64,000 nt of DNA from Typhlomys cinereus (Eukaryota; Chordata; Mammalia; Rodentia; Platacanthomyidae): contig JALPQD010000394.1 of the NCBI GenBank assembly GCA_023101885.1, positions 1,238,581 through 1,302,580 of the forward strand. Direction: 5' to 3'. The position numbers and the translations under genes are program-made. This document shows positions 54,826 through 64,000 of this stretch, piece by piece. Below the pieces are notes generated by a model. It saw nothing but the letters and a program-made list of their open reading frames with translations. It made no database searches and had not been told where the DNA came from. Positions within the stretch are counted from its first letter, which is position 1. The number at the start of each line of letters is the position of its first letter.

Positions 54826-55015
54826 TGTAGTTACTTTCATGTATAGATACACAAGTGCCTATATGTCACAAAATGATTGTAAAAATCAGAGAACAATTAT
54901 GTGGTATCAAGCCCTTCCTTCCACTATGTAGGCTCTAGGCATCAAACTCAGGTTTGCCGGTTAACACAGAACCATCATTACATATTGTGCCATCTTAGTG
55001 TCTTGGAATCATTTC
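54826..55015 (-). repeat. Old B2/B3-type SINE, reverse
   Basis: ctaggcatcaaactcaggtt tgccggttaacacagaacca corresponds to the reversed B box and A box, with a cagagaacaattatgtggta middle. Decayed. Confidence 0.45.
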
Positions 55016-55052
55016 TTATAATCAAGAAAGAAGGAAAATGATGGTTGTTATT

Positions 55053-55309
55053 TAAGACAACTTTATATCTTTTTATTTATTTAATTGTGCATATGTACGC
55101 ATGTATGTGTGTGTGTGTGTGTAGAACCTCCTCCTTGTTTACTCTGCCTTGGGATTCACAGGCTTCGCCCCACCAGGACCAGAAGCACAGGCCGCCCCTG
55201 CTTCTGCCCGGTGTCTATACGTGGGATCTGGGATCCTAACCCTCCGCCTGCAAGGCAGATGCCTAACCCCTGAACCACCTCTCCAGCCCCTAAGACAACT
55301 TCATATCTT
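55053..55309 (-). mobile_element. SINE, young family, with 18-of-19-bp target duplication
   Basis: SINE body 55072-55290 (TG tail at 55108-55124, then gtgggatctgggatcc and cacctctccagcccc). It is shorter than the other copies because part of the GC-rich body is missing. Target duplication taagacaactttatatctt (55053-55071) and taagacaacttcatatctt (55291-55309). Confidence 0.88.
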
Positions 55310-55317
55310 AAGTTGTT

Positions 55318-55495
55318 TTTTTTTTTTCAAAATTTATTTCTGGGTCACTCATGTCACAGAATGTAGGTGATATCAGAGAACAACTTTGTAAGTTGGCTTT
55401 CTCCATCAACCTTGTAGGTTCCAGAGATCAAATTTAGATTGCACGTCTTGCATGCCATGTGCAGATACTATCTCACCAGCAAATATTAGGTTATT
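55318..55495 (-). repeat. Old B2/B3-type SINE, reverse
   Basis: tgatatcagagaacaacttt gtaagttggc, then ggttccagagatcaaattta, parallel to 54.83-55.01 kb. Decayed. Confidence 0.45.
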
Positions 55496-55553
55496 TTAGT
55501 TAGTTTCATGTGTTTCTTATAAAGGTTGTTCTGAAAAATAAGAAATAATTTCT

Positions 55554-55662
55554 AAGCCAGTGGTGGCAGACACTGGTAATCTAGTAATTTGATGGCTGAG
55601 TTCCAGACTGGAGTACATAACAAGACCCAAATGCAAAGTCTCCAAAAAAAAGAAAATTAAGC
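55554..55662 (+). repeat. Old B1-type SINE (7SL-derived)
   Basis: aagccagtggtggcagacac tggtaat at the start, gatggctgagttccagactg in the middle and cataacaagaccc near the end: the B1/proto-B1 order, strongly mutated, with a short A-rich tail. Confidence 0.6.
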
Positions 55663-55782
55663 ACATTAAAACTTTTCTAAAATATCTAAATAAAGGACTC
55701 ACACATTTTCATTGGGCCACACATGAATTCACATGCACATAGGCTTTGAATTTATTTATTCATTAATTCATTCACTAACTTA

Positions 55783-55865
55783 TTTATATATTGGGAACTA
55801 GGAATGGAACAAAATGCTTAATACATGATTGTCAAGCACTCTTCCACTGAGTTTCACCCAAAGAT
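55783..55865 (-). repeat. ID-type SINE fragment, reverse
   Basis: gaactaggaatggaac ... catgattgtcaagcactctt ccactgagtttcaccc is the reversed ID/B4 tRNA-like head. Old. Confidence 0.55.
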
Positions 55866-55899
55866 CAAGAACTATGAGGTGGTTTACATTCAAATTGCT

Positions 55900-56560
55900 T
55901 AGTAGAACATTTTGAGACAATTTTTAAAAGTAGATGACAAACCTGCATTTATGTAAAATAGTGGGAAATCAGTTTGTACATAAAATTGCTATATTTCTTA
56001 TATTAACAAAGGAAAAGATCTCTAATTTATAAACTGATATTTGATCTTAATACATAAGACAAAGAGAAAAACTTATGTTCAAAAAGAATATATCATAAAC
56101 AACTGTAAATAATGAAAATAATCAGTACAGAACTGAAAGGTAATAGAGTATACTAGTGAAAAAAAAAGTTGTTCCTTGCTCACCAACAAAGAAAACAAGA
56201 AAGAAGACACAAATTAACCAAATTAGAAAGGAAATGAAGTACTATAAACTTGATGTTAAAACAAATTGATTTAGAAAGGAATAGCCTGAACAAAAGTAAG
56301 GTAATAAATTTGATAATAAGATGAAATGGACAAATTTCTGGGTAAACACAAATAAATTAAAACAAATGTAAAACAAGAAAATATGCATGAGATTTTTTTC
56401 ACAATGGATGTAAATTTTAATTATAAAAGAGTATAAACAAAACATTTAAAAATAATCTCAATTATTTGGCAACTCATAACATTGCAAGAAACAAATCTGA
56501 CCCTAAGAAAACTAGTTTTATGAAAAACTGAAGTTGGACAGTTTGTTTATGGGGAACTTA
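55900..56560 (+). mobile_element. Ancient L1 ORF2 relic
   Basis: aagaagacacaaattaacca aattagaaaggaaatgaag near 56200 and aaatggacaaatttctgggt aaacac near 56325 match the L1 ORF2 region just before the RT domain. No open frame. Confidence 0.6.
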
Positions 56561-56570
56561 AAACATGTTT

Positions 56571-56794
56571 AAAGAAGAGCCTAGGGGTTGGAGAGGTGGC
56601 TCAGGGATTAAGCCTCTGCCTTGCAGGCAGAAGGTCCTGAGTTCGGATCCTACACCCCATGTATAGACGCTGGGCAGATGCCGGGGCGGCCTGAGCGTTT
56701 CTGGTCCTGGTAGGGCAGAGCCTGTGAATCCCAGGGCAGAGTAAACAAGGAGGAGGTGGAGGTGTCCATGGTGGTTCCCGAATTCGCCTGTGGT

Positions 56795-56846
<52 letters not shown>

Positions 56847-56896
56847 TGAATAAATGATAATAATGAAAACAATTAAGAAAAAATAAAGAGCAGCCT
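56571..56896 (+). mobile_element. SINE, young family
   Basis: SINE body 56584-56884: ggggttggagaggtggctca head, GC-rich body (with a small extra gagtaaaca segment near 56740), (CA)n tail at 56799-56843, ttgaataaatgataa end. Imperfect target duplication aaagaagagcct (56571-56582) and aaagagcagcct (56885-56896). Confidence 0.88.
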
Positions 56897-57621
56897 GGCC
56901 ATAAAAAGCCAGCTTCTGTTCAGAAATCATTGTGTATAAAATGTAAAATACTGAAGATATAGACAGGAGTGACCTCACCTTAAATGCATTTCTCTTCACT
57001 AAAAAAGACAGTATGAAATACTGGGTGAGGCCTGGAGACAGGGACAGGAATGAATACCAGCAGAAGGGTTTCACTTGCTGGTAATGTGGTAGAACTTTAA
57101 CTGAACCAAAATCATATATAGTGATGGGGCTGGTAACAAAGTCATAGACACAGGGCTAATCTAAAAACAGCCATGGCATGAACAGAATAGCAACTTAACT
57201 ATTTCACTTGGATACATGTGTGGATTGCTAAATTTCCTGCCTTTCCGTGTTCTGATAGCTACAAGGCAGGCACACTCTTAATTAATAGCTCCTCTATTAA
57301 TGACTGAGATTTTTTAAAGATAGTGAAAATATTATCCACAAAAAGCTCATATAGCTCCATTGTGTAAATTTTTCCAAAAACATAAAAGGGATTTGCTTCT
57401 TCTATCAGGGTAGCATTTCTGTAAGATGTAATCCCTCCAAAAATCACAAGAGAAAACTTAAAACTTTTATGAAGATATACAATGACTATACATAAAACAT
57501 TTGTAATGAAAATCTAACTGCAAAAATTATTATCTTAGAATTATCCTATTGATACCAGATTATATTGCTGAAACACACAGTCCAGATAGAAAACAAACAA
57601 AAACGTAATTGTTTCATTAAA
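56897..57621. other. Unassigned sequence
   Basis: Short open frames only, with no recognised repeat. A 62-codon minus-strand frame at 57259-57447 has no visible domain. Confidence 0.4.
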
Positions 57622-57624
57622 TGC

Positions 57625-58290
57625 TTGATGTAGCTTGTTTGTCACTGATAAATTCATAATCAAACAATATTAGGAAACAAAAGTGTTCTTTTCCCTTTCT
57701 TGCTTAAGATTCTAGTTACAGTTCATAGTTGTCATGTTTTTAATGTGAGTCATTCCCCACAATCTCATATGTTTGAATCCTTATCTGCTGCTAGTATTAG
57801 GGAGGTCAAGGCAACTTTAGAAGGTGGAACATTACTGGATAGGCCCACCCTCTTTGAGTTAGAAAGTCTGTTCTTGAGCTTGCATATAGTAGTTCTCAGC
57901 TTCCATGATGTCTGCAGTTACCTAGGCCACCTCTATCTTCTATCACTAGCCATGCCATTCCTTCCATGATGGACTGTATCTCCCCTCTGTAACCATAATC
58001 TGAATAAATCTCCATTTTCTCCGTTAAGTTGGTTGAGCCTCAGTGTTGTCTCACAGTGACAGAAAAGAATACCTGGTAGAATAGTTTAGCTTAGCAGTAG
58101 AATTCATACCACCATCAGGAGATGAGAGAGTTGGCCACAATATATCCAGAGGAAATGTTGAGAGAGGGGAAAGTTATATAACTGGTCAGAATGACTGCAT
58201 TTCAACATGCCAGTATATCAGAGAATACCAACTTATTTAATCAACTTTCTCCATCTTATCCTCCTTCCCAGGGAATGACATCACCTACTT
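57625..58290 (-). repeat. LTR-X copy, interrupted by MaLR LTR
   Basis: Starts gtagcttgtttgtcactgat aaattcataa, like 58.9 kb and 60.47 kb. It is interrupted from about 57733 and resumes after about 58076 with gatgagagagttggccacaa tatatcc. Its right limit is uncertain. Confidence 0.5.
57733..58075 (+). repeat. MaLR LTR inside LTR-X
   Basis: ttaatgtgagtcattcccca caatctcat, gaaggtggaacattactgga, ctgtaaccataatctgaata aatctcc and cagtgacagaaaagaatacc follow the MaLR LTR order seen at 40.27 and 59.54 kb. The 89-codon plus-strand frame is incidental. Confidence 0.6.
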
Positions 58291-58295
58291 TTGCT

Positions 58296-58490
58296 GGTGT
58301 CTGTCAAGGACCTCTCTCAGCCATTATGTAGAGATGGTGTGGCCAGTTCCCTTGGCTCTGGTGTTGGTGAATGGTCTCCCATCAAACTGAACAGACTGTA
58401 AACAGACTAACATAAAAAAAAAAACCCTTGTTTCGTTAAGCCATTTGATGGTCACTTATCAGCAACCATGTAGGAGAACTGAAACAGACC
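58296..58490 (+). repeat. LTR-X 3' half, plus orientation
   Basis: agatggtgtggccagttccc ttggc, the cccttgtttcgttaagccat region and cagcaaccatgtaggagaac match 61.62-61.79 kb in the same orientation and 11.05-11.2 kb reversed. Confidence 0.6.
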
Positions 58491-58734
58491 TATTAAGCCA
58501 TCCCTAAGAATTCCAATAAAGCTTATCAGGATGTTTCAGTGCCATATGTTAGTTCAGAGGATACGTTACAAATTTACAAATTTTTTAAAATCCATGCTAT
58601 TGTAATATCATTGTTACAAACAAACCAAAATTTAAAAATGACAACATTGAAGTCTATAGACTAATAATAAAATTAACAAAGGAAAGTAAAACTTTTACTT
58701 TCAAAGTTCTGTAGCACTTTTTTCTCTTACAGAA

Positions 58735-58890
58735 TTTGAAGGGTCTCTGTTTGCTTATTATGGTTCAAAGTAACAGTCAGACTCTTGCTTCTGCTCCCAT
58801 GCCTTCTTTTTCTGAAACCATGTGTTTCTAACCATTATAATCTCTAGGACCTCTGGAACCATAAGCCATTATAAGAAATTTTCTCCCTTA
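58735..58890 (+). repeat. Partial MaLR LTR
   Basis: tcttgcttctgctcccatgcc, then ggacctctggaaccataagc cattataag resembles the 3' half of the MaLR LTR at 59.7-59.9 kb. Short and old. Confidence 0.4.
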
Positions 58891-58892
58891 AT

Positions 58893-59512
58893 GATGCAGC
58901 TTATCTGTTTGTTGCTGACAAATTCATAAGCAAACAATTTAAGGGAATGAGCGATTTTATTATTATTAATGACTATGGTTGCAATTCATAGTCTAACTTG
59001 GCAAAAGAGTTGACACCTTTGTAATGAGCTGAGCAACTGGTCACAATATATCCACTGGAATTAGTCAGAGAGGGATAAACTTCCTTACCAACTAGATTAC
59101 AAGTCTGCCAAGTGGAAGAAAGTATCAAATTAAGACTAAAGTCCAGTCAGTCAAATATCACATTCTCTAGTTTAATCTCTCTTTTGTGCTGCTCATCAAG
59201 TAGTCACAATGGCTCAACTATTCTCAGCAATCCCAGTCCCTCTTCAAAGCTCAAAGTTGTCCAAACACCATCTCTCTGGACCAGGTTGAATCTCTACTTG
59301 CAGTCATCATCACCAGACATTCTATGCATACAGCTCTCCTTGATAAAGGTCTCACATGGACACTTGCATCTCTAATATCTTCACTTCTTAATGGCAAACA
59401 GGCCTCTACAGCATAAAATGCCTTTCTTGGACCTCACTTGAGACTACCTGTCATACACTTCCTGGCTTCCACCATTCTCTGAATCCTTGAAATAAAAATC
59501 AATGACCTCCTC
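58893..59512 (-). repeat. LTR-X copy, probably the 3' LTR of the 60.4 kb element
   Basis: Starts tgcagcttatctgtttgttg ctgacaaattcat, then tcatagtctaacttggcaaa and a caactggtcacaatatatcc block. Same orientation as the LTR at 60464-60895 with its primer site, so the two may bracket one element. The right boundary is not resolved. The 87-codon plus-strand frame at 59112-59375 has no recognised domain. Confidence 0.45.
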
Positions 59513-59513
59513 C

Positions 59514-59897
59514 ATTGTCGTGGTGTGAAAAGTGTCCCCCATTGTCATGGCGTGAAATGTGTCCCCCACAGTCTCATGCGTTTGGCAAGGTCATGGTACC
59601 TCTGAGAGGTGAAGCCTTGCTGAAGAAAGGTGGTCACAGGGGTGGTCCTTGAAATGAATTAGTCCCACCATACCTCCTGGAGAAATCTGCTTTTGTAGCA
59701 AGGATTCAGGCAGTTCTCAGACTCCAAGATGTTTGCAGTGACCCAGGCCTCCTCCAGTTGATAGTCAGCCTTACCACATCTGCCATGATTCACTTATCTC
59801 CCCTCTGGAACCATAAGCTGAATAAATCTCCCTTTCTCCCTTAAATTGTTTTACATTGGGTATTTTCTCACAGCAACACACAAGAGTAACTGATACA
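59514..59897 (+). repeat. MaLR LTR with duplicated 5' end
   Basis: A well-preserved MaLR LTR, tgtcatggcgtgaaatgtgt to gagtaactgataca. Its first 27 bp are tandemly duplicated (59514-59540 and 59541-59567). It contains ataagctgaataaatctccc (AATAAA) and the aggtgaagccttgctgaaga block shared with 40.3 kb. Confidence 0.7.
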
Positions 59898-60442
59898 CCG
59901 TTCTTGGATATTTGATGTCTATAAAATCCGGACCACAAGGATGACATTGCCAAATTCTGCTATAAGCTCCAGATGGAGATTTGCTACCAGGAATCACAGA
60001 TGATTCATCTTCTCTGTTCTGAATCTGCAGTCTTTACACTAGGCAGAATCTCAAGTTGGTGATATTCATCTCTTCCACTGTCAAAATGTAAAGCACTAGG
60101 TTTTCCTTCGACCATGCTTATTTATCGCACAGCAGCAGTTATTATGCTGTCTGCTCTTTCCCCATCCATATCTTCAAGGCTGCCAACACAAATCTCATTT
60201 ACCAAGTAAACTAGTCCATCATTATTAATTCAACTTCACCAAAGTCCTTATTCCTTTTTATCACAAACTGGGTACAAATAATTCACAACTTTCTTACTAC
60301 ATCTAATTTCCAAATGGGTCATTAAATACTGAAGAATAGTATTTATAATCCACAGTCCCAAAATCTTTAAACATTTCAAATTTTATCCAATAAAACAATG
60401 CAAAATCTACAAAAGTCACATAATCAGATTTATTAACAATAC
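59898..60442 (-). other. Internal region of an LTR-X element
   Basis: Lies between the MaLR LTR and the primer site, in minus orientation by that site. No coding frame seen. Confidence 0.45.
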
Positions 60443-60458
60443 CCTACTCCTGGTACCA
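60443..60458 (-). promoter_or_regulatory. tRNA-Leu primer binding site of LTR-X element
   Basis: TGGTACCAGGAGTAGG on the minus strand, five bases from the LTR. It matches the first 15 bases of the Leu(UAA) primer complement at 14 positions. It assigns LTR-X to the ERVL/MaLR group. Confidence 0.75.
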
Positions 60459-60463
60459 AATTT

Positions 60464-60895
60464 TGCTCCAGTTAGTCTACATTGCTGCTAATAAAGTCAT
60501 GACAAAAAGTTCAAGAGAAAAATGGATTTTATTTTCTCTTACAATTCCTAGTTATAATTGCTGGCACATCTGGTCAGGAGAGCTCACACCAACACGGGCC
60601 AAGGGAACTTGCCACATACTATCCACATAACAGATGAAAGAAAGACAATCCTTACTTGCCAGATCAGTATGTCTGGCCAGGTATACAGAAGGATGCCCCC
60701 TTATTCAAGTAGTTTCTTTAATTTTACTCACCTGCACAGGGAGTAGTTACATCTAGTATGAGCTGGACCTTCAACATCAACTAGACAATTTCCTGCATAT
60801 TCACTCTAGGCTTACCTCAATTAATAATTCTTTATAAATAGGCCCAGTGCTCAAACCCTTAAACATCAAGTTGATGCCTGCATTTAAATATGACA
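60464..60895 (-). repeat. LTR-X 5' LTR
   Basis: 432 bp with TG...CA ends (tgctccagttagtc to aaatatgaca on plus). Shares cttacttgccagatcagtat and gtctggccaggtatacagaa with the solo LTR at 11051-11464. Confidence 0.75.
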
Positions 60896-61150
60896 CCAAA
60901 GTACACAAACTACTGACCCAGCTTTCTCCATCTTATTCACCTGCCAAGGAAATGATCACACCCACTCTTTGATTAATCTTTCCTCCTTTCATTATCTTAT
61001 CTGTTAATCATTTACCATCTTGCTTAAAATGTGAGATCTCAATTGTTAAGTTTATCTGTGTGTCTAATTGGAACTCTTAATTTACTTGGATTATAGAATT
61101 CTATCACAACAACAAAAGCTTTTCTGTAATAGTATACTATCTAGGACATA
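60896..61150. other. Unassigned between LTR-X copies
   Basis: Contains agctttctccatcttattca cctgccaagg, which also appears near 58.24-58.27 kb, so it is repeat-derived, probably LTR-X related. Confidence 0.4.
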
Positions 61151-61154
61151 TTTT

Positions 61155-61790
61155 AGTCTTCTCTAAATGAATATGCATTTCAAAGATTCTGCCAGTGTAG
61201 GTCCTGTACACTTCCATAAAGTTGATGTTGCAGTTCACCTACAACAGTATTTGGAACCCAGGAAGTGGGGTGTTGCTGATAAATCTGGCTATTTGGCTTT
61301 TATGGATTCTGAACGGTTTTGTTGGAGGAACTTTGAAATGTTTGAAGCTCTTGAGCTTATAGATTATGAATATGATTCTGCAGAGTTTAATGGGCCATTT
61401 GGATAATGAGAAGCTGAGAGAGTTGTGGATTGTTTGGGCCCAGTTTGTGATGAGGGAAACAAGGACTTCAATGAAGTCAATTTTAATGATGGACTGGTTT
61501 GCTTGATAGAGGAGAGCTGTGTTGATAGTCTTGAAGATTTTCATGAGGAAAGGGCATCCTTTTGTACACTTGGCCAGACATGCTGGTCTGGTAAGTAAGG
61601 ATCGTCCCTCTCTCAGCTATTAAGTAGAGATGGTGTGGCCAGTTCCTTTGGCTTTGGTGTTGGTGTGAGCTCTCCTATCAAGTTGGACTGAGAACTATAA
61701 CCAATAATCATAAGAAAAATAAACCCCTTGTTCCCTTAAGCCATTTGATGATCATTTATCAGCAACCATGCAGGCGGACTGCATCAGTTG
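61155..61790 (+). repeat. LTR-X-related internal segment and LTR end, plus orientation
   Basis: 61155-61560 resembles ERVL/MaLR-type internal sequence (caacagtatttggaacccag gaagtgg) with a 79-codon chance frame. 61570-61790 is the LTR-X 3' half: cagacatgctggtctggtaa, tagagatggtgtggccagtt, aaataaaccccttgttccct and cagcaaccatgcaggcggac. It ends near ctgcatca. Confidence 0.6.
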
Positions 61791-61794
61791 ACAA

Positions 61795-62930
61795 GGTTCT
61801 ACTAAAACCTGGAAGCCATTGAAATTGATTTAACTTATTTCAGACAGGATTTAATTCAATATAAGTGAGTCTGAACTATTTTCATATATTACATAGTATG
61901 ACTTCTTGTATTAGCCTTTCAAAAATAATCAGAGCACATAACCAAAATATTTAGGTAAGTCTCCAAACGCCTATTCTGCAGAACCAAGATCTAGACTAGC
62001 AATAAAGTTAGGAGTCAAAGACTTGGGAAGCACAATCTGTAAGTGAGATTTTCACCATATTAATCTAGCAAGTTGTGAGTTTGCATAGTATACATCTTAA
62101 ACTTTGCAAGTTAATAAATACAAAAATATGAAAAATTAGGAATGTTAATATAGAAACTATGCAGGTAATATAAAAGAGTTAAATGTTCATAAAATTAAAA
62201 ATGAAAATGATTCTAAAATATGAGAGAAAGAAATTAAAGTACATTGTTCTTCAAAGTACACAATTATACTATGAAGTATGTAAATAATGATTTCTAGATT
62301 TGTGTAAATACTTGAAAATATATGAAACTCACCTCTAGAATATCTAAAGAAATATGTCCATGTGATAATAAAAATCTGACTTATATTTTAAAAAGTAATC
62401 TGATCTGATAGACTTTCTTTAAAGAAAGTTGATAAGTTAAAAACTTTTGTATGCACATTCAAAATATAGTCATGAGGAGAATGTATCTCATAACTTGAAA
62501 ATACAATAATTACCATCAATATTATGGTTATATTAAAATTCACATAGTGGTAAATGCTGAGCTGAAGAGAAACAAAATCCATTGCTGTTGTAAGTTTAAA
62601 GTGGGGCAGCCACATGTTCACAGACTGTTAGTTTCTTTAAAATGCATGCAATTACCATTTGAACTTTAATAATACCTTTAGGTATATTCCCAACAGTGAA
62701 GAAAATATAGGACACAAAAAAGGGTGAAACAACTTGAACCAATAAGTAACCATCATTTATTAATGAAAATTCACTAAATAGATGAACTGAAGTATACTTG
62801 CATGTATATAAACTCCCTAGAATGAACAAATATTGTTTATATGAAATGTTTGCAGTGTGAAAATTTTTAAGCCAAAATGTACTCTTTAACTGATGATTAG
62901 TGAAGTATTCAAGCAGTTTTAGAGCAGCCA
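61795..62930. other. AT-rich intergenic DNA
   Basis: No recognised gene or repeat. The minus-strand frames of 77 and 111 codons (62388-62621, 62596-62931) have no recognisable domain, and I treat them as chance. Confidence 0.45.
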
Positions 62931-63545
62931 TGGTCTCTAAAGGTATTCAAAGGTCATCCCCCACTTCTGGGATTACCCTGAAGGAGCATACTCTAATGAT
63001 CTGGAGCAACTGACTCTAATTCTACACAGAGATAAAGTCACCAACTTCTTCTAATCCTCTCTTCATGAAATGATATGAAAATTAGTTCTTAATTGTAAAC
63101 AAGCCTTGCAATGAGATCTGGCACAAAATCAACTTGGTTAGGCCTGAACAGACCAATGAGATGTAGAAGACCGAAAGGTTTAGTTAGGTTTGCAGAAACT
63201 GGAGCTAGCCAATGAAGAAAAGCCACTTTTCCCAGGTCTGACTAAGGGTATAAATTTTCAGGACCCTAGCAGCCATCTTTGACATCCTTTCTCCTCATGG
63301 TACTCCATGTTGGAATCTGTGAGTTCCTTTTCATTATTTCCCTCATCCTCATGGATTCCATGCCTGAAGACAGGAAGCCCTTGGCAGTTCTCTTACCCCA
63401 TACAGATTCACAACCTTGAGTCCTATTCTTTCCCCCTTCTAATAAACTCTGTCTTAATTCTCTACATGTTTTCTGGATTCAATCTTCAATTCAAGAGCAC
63501 AAAAAGCTGCATGTGCAGACCGCAGAGAGAACCCACATCAGTAGG
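62931..63545 (+). repeat. Probable solo LTR of unknown family
   Basis: LTR-like layout: TATA-like gggtataaatttt at 63247, a CT-rich middle, polyadenylation signal aataaactctgtcttaat at 63441, and then ttctggattcaatcttcaat. I could not define exact ends or a target duplication. The 84-codon frame inside is incidental. Confidence 0.4.
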
Positions 63546-64000
63546 AACTCAGAAGTATTAATTTGTAAAAGATTTAGAATGACTACTAATGAATATGGAC
63601 ATTAATTTTTAGAAAAGACAAATATACTTAGTTTAATTGAAACTATAACAACTTTATTAAAATAATTAGCAACTTTTCAATGCACATTTTAATGGAAGCT
63701 TTTCCTGGTAGAAGAATTAGATCTTAATAACAATGCTCAAATGTTTATAAATGTTACAGTTACTCTTCTGTTGCTGTATTATTAAATAAAATTATCAAAA
63801 ATAATATTACTGCCAACATACAGTAGGCAATAATAAGCATTTATCAGTAACCAGTTAGCTATTTTTCATTTTATATAGGTTATTGTTAAGTTTTACAGCT
63901 TGGTCTTCAACTTGCAATTTTCTCATTCATTCTCATAAATAATAGATATCACTATTGTGTTAGCCCTACCAACTCATTTTAATTAGTAAATCTTTAGTAA
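63546..64000. other. AT-rich intergenic DNA to window end
   Basis: Nothing recognised. 63765-63800 (actcttctgttgctgtatta) may be the edge of a rodent LTR like that at 3.56 kb. Confidence 0.35.

Noticed and set aside
62388..62931. Minus-strand frames of 77 and 111 codons as a gene
   Set aside because: AT-rich sequence with no recognisable domain, no splice or promoter context and overlapping phases.
1..64000. CRISPR array, bacterial operon or defence system
   Set aside because: No direct-repeat/spacer pattern and no prokaryotic genes. The repeat content is entirely mammalian.

Overview
This 64 kb window is AT-rich intergenic DNA from a rodent genome. I find no cellular protein-coding gene, no rRNA and no functional tRNA. 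Nearly everything recognisable is retrotransposon sequence of several ages, nested inside one another. The rodent call rests on B2-superfamily SINEs (tRNA-like head, CA-rich tail, AATAAA), an ID-B1 composite (B4-like) SINE, MT/ORR1-like MaLR LTRs and rodent-type L1s. The abundant young SINE is not the mouse B2 sequence. A non-murine rodent, possibly a jerboa or relative carrying a DIP-like B2-superfamily SINE, is my best guess, and it is inference only.

Layout. 1-18.5 kb: ancient L1 and MaLR remnants, a GA-rich tract, old SINEs, a 2.3 kb L1 fragment (6.05-8.39 kb, minus), a solo LTR with a perfect 5-bp target duplication (11.05-11.46 kb), more MaLR (14.25-14.9 kb), and a 5'-truncated L1 (15.5-16.8 kb).

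18.5-39.7 kb: the centrepiece is one ERV-L-type provirus on the minus strand. It has both LTRs, a 5-bp target duplication (GATAC) preserved 21 kb apart, a tRNA-Leu-like primer binding site, a polypurine tract, and decayed gag, protease, RT, RNase H, integrase and dUTPase-like segments. It was inflated by later insertions: a full-length L1 on the minus strand (L1-A, about 20.0-27.1 kb, carrying its own SINE), a SINE in pol (27.9 kb), and a full-length L1 on the plus strand (L1-B, 29.6-36.5 kb, also carrying a SINE).

40.3-54.1 kb: a MaLR element with internal region, then two older L1s in opposite orientation meeting tail-to-tail near 46.93 kb (L1-C plus, L1-D minus). L1-D is itself hit by a younger truncated L1 (L1-E) and three SINEs. 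54.5-64 kb: old and young SINEs, an L1 relic, and a cluster of one LTR family (called LTR-X here) in both orientations, interleaved with MaLR LTRs. One LTR-X copy keeps a nearly perfect tRNA-Leu primer binding site.

The most interesting points concern L1 biology. L1-B has a tandem (about 245 bp) monomeric 5' UTR unrelated to the 5' UTR of L1-A, and both 5' UTRs carry splice-donor-like sites. L1-B carries a 3' transduction. L1-B and L1-E share a 39-bp piece of ORF2 copied into the 3' UTR. Three copies share an in-frame TGA at the same RT codon. None of the elements appears intact.
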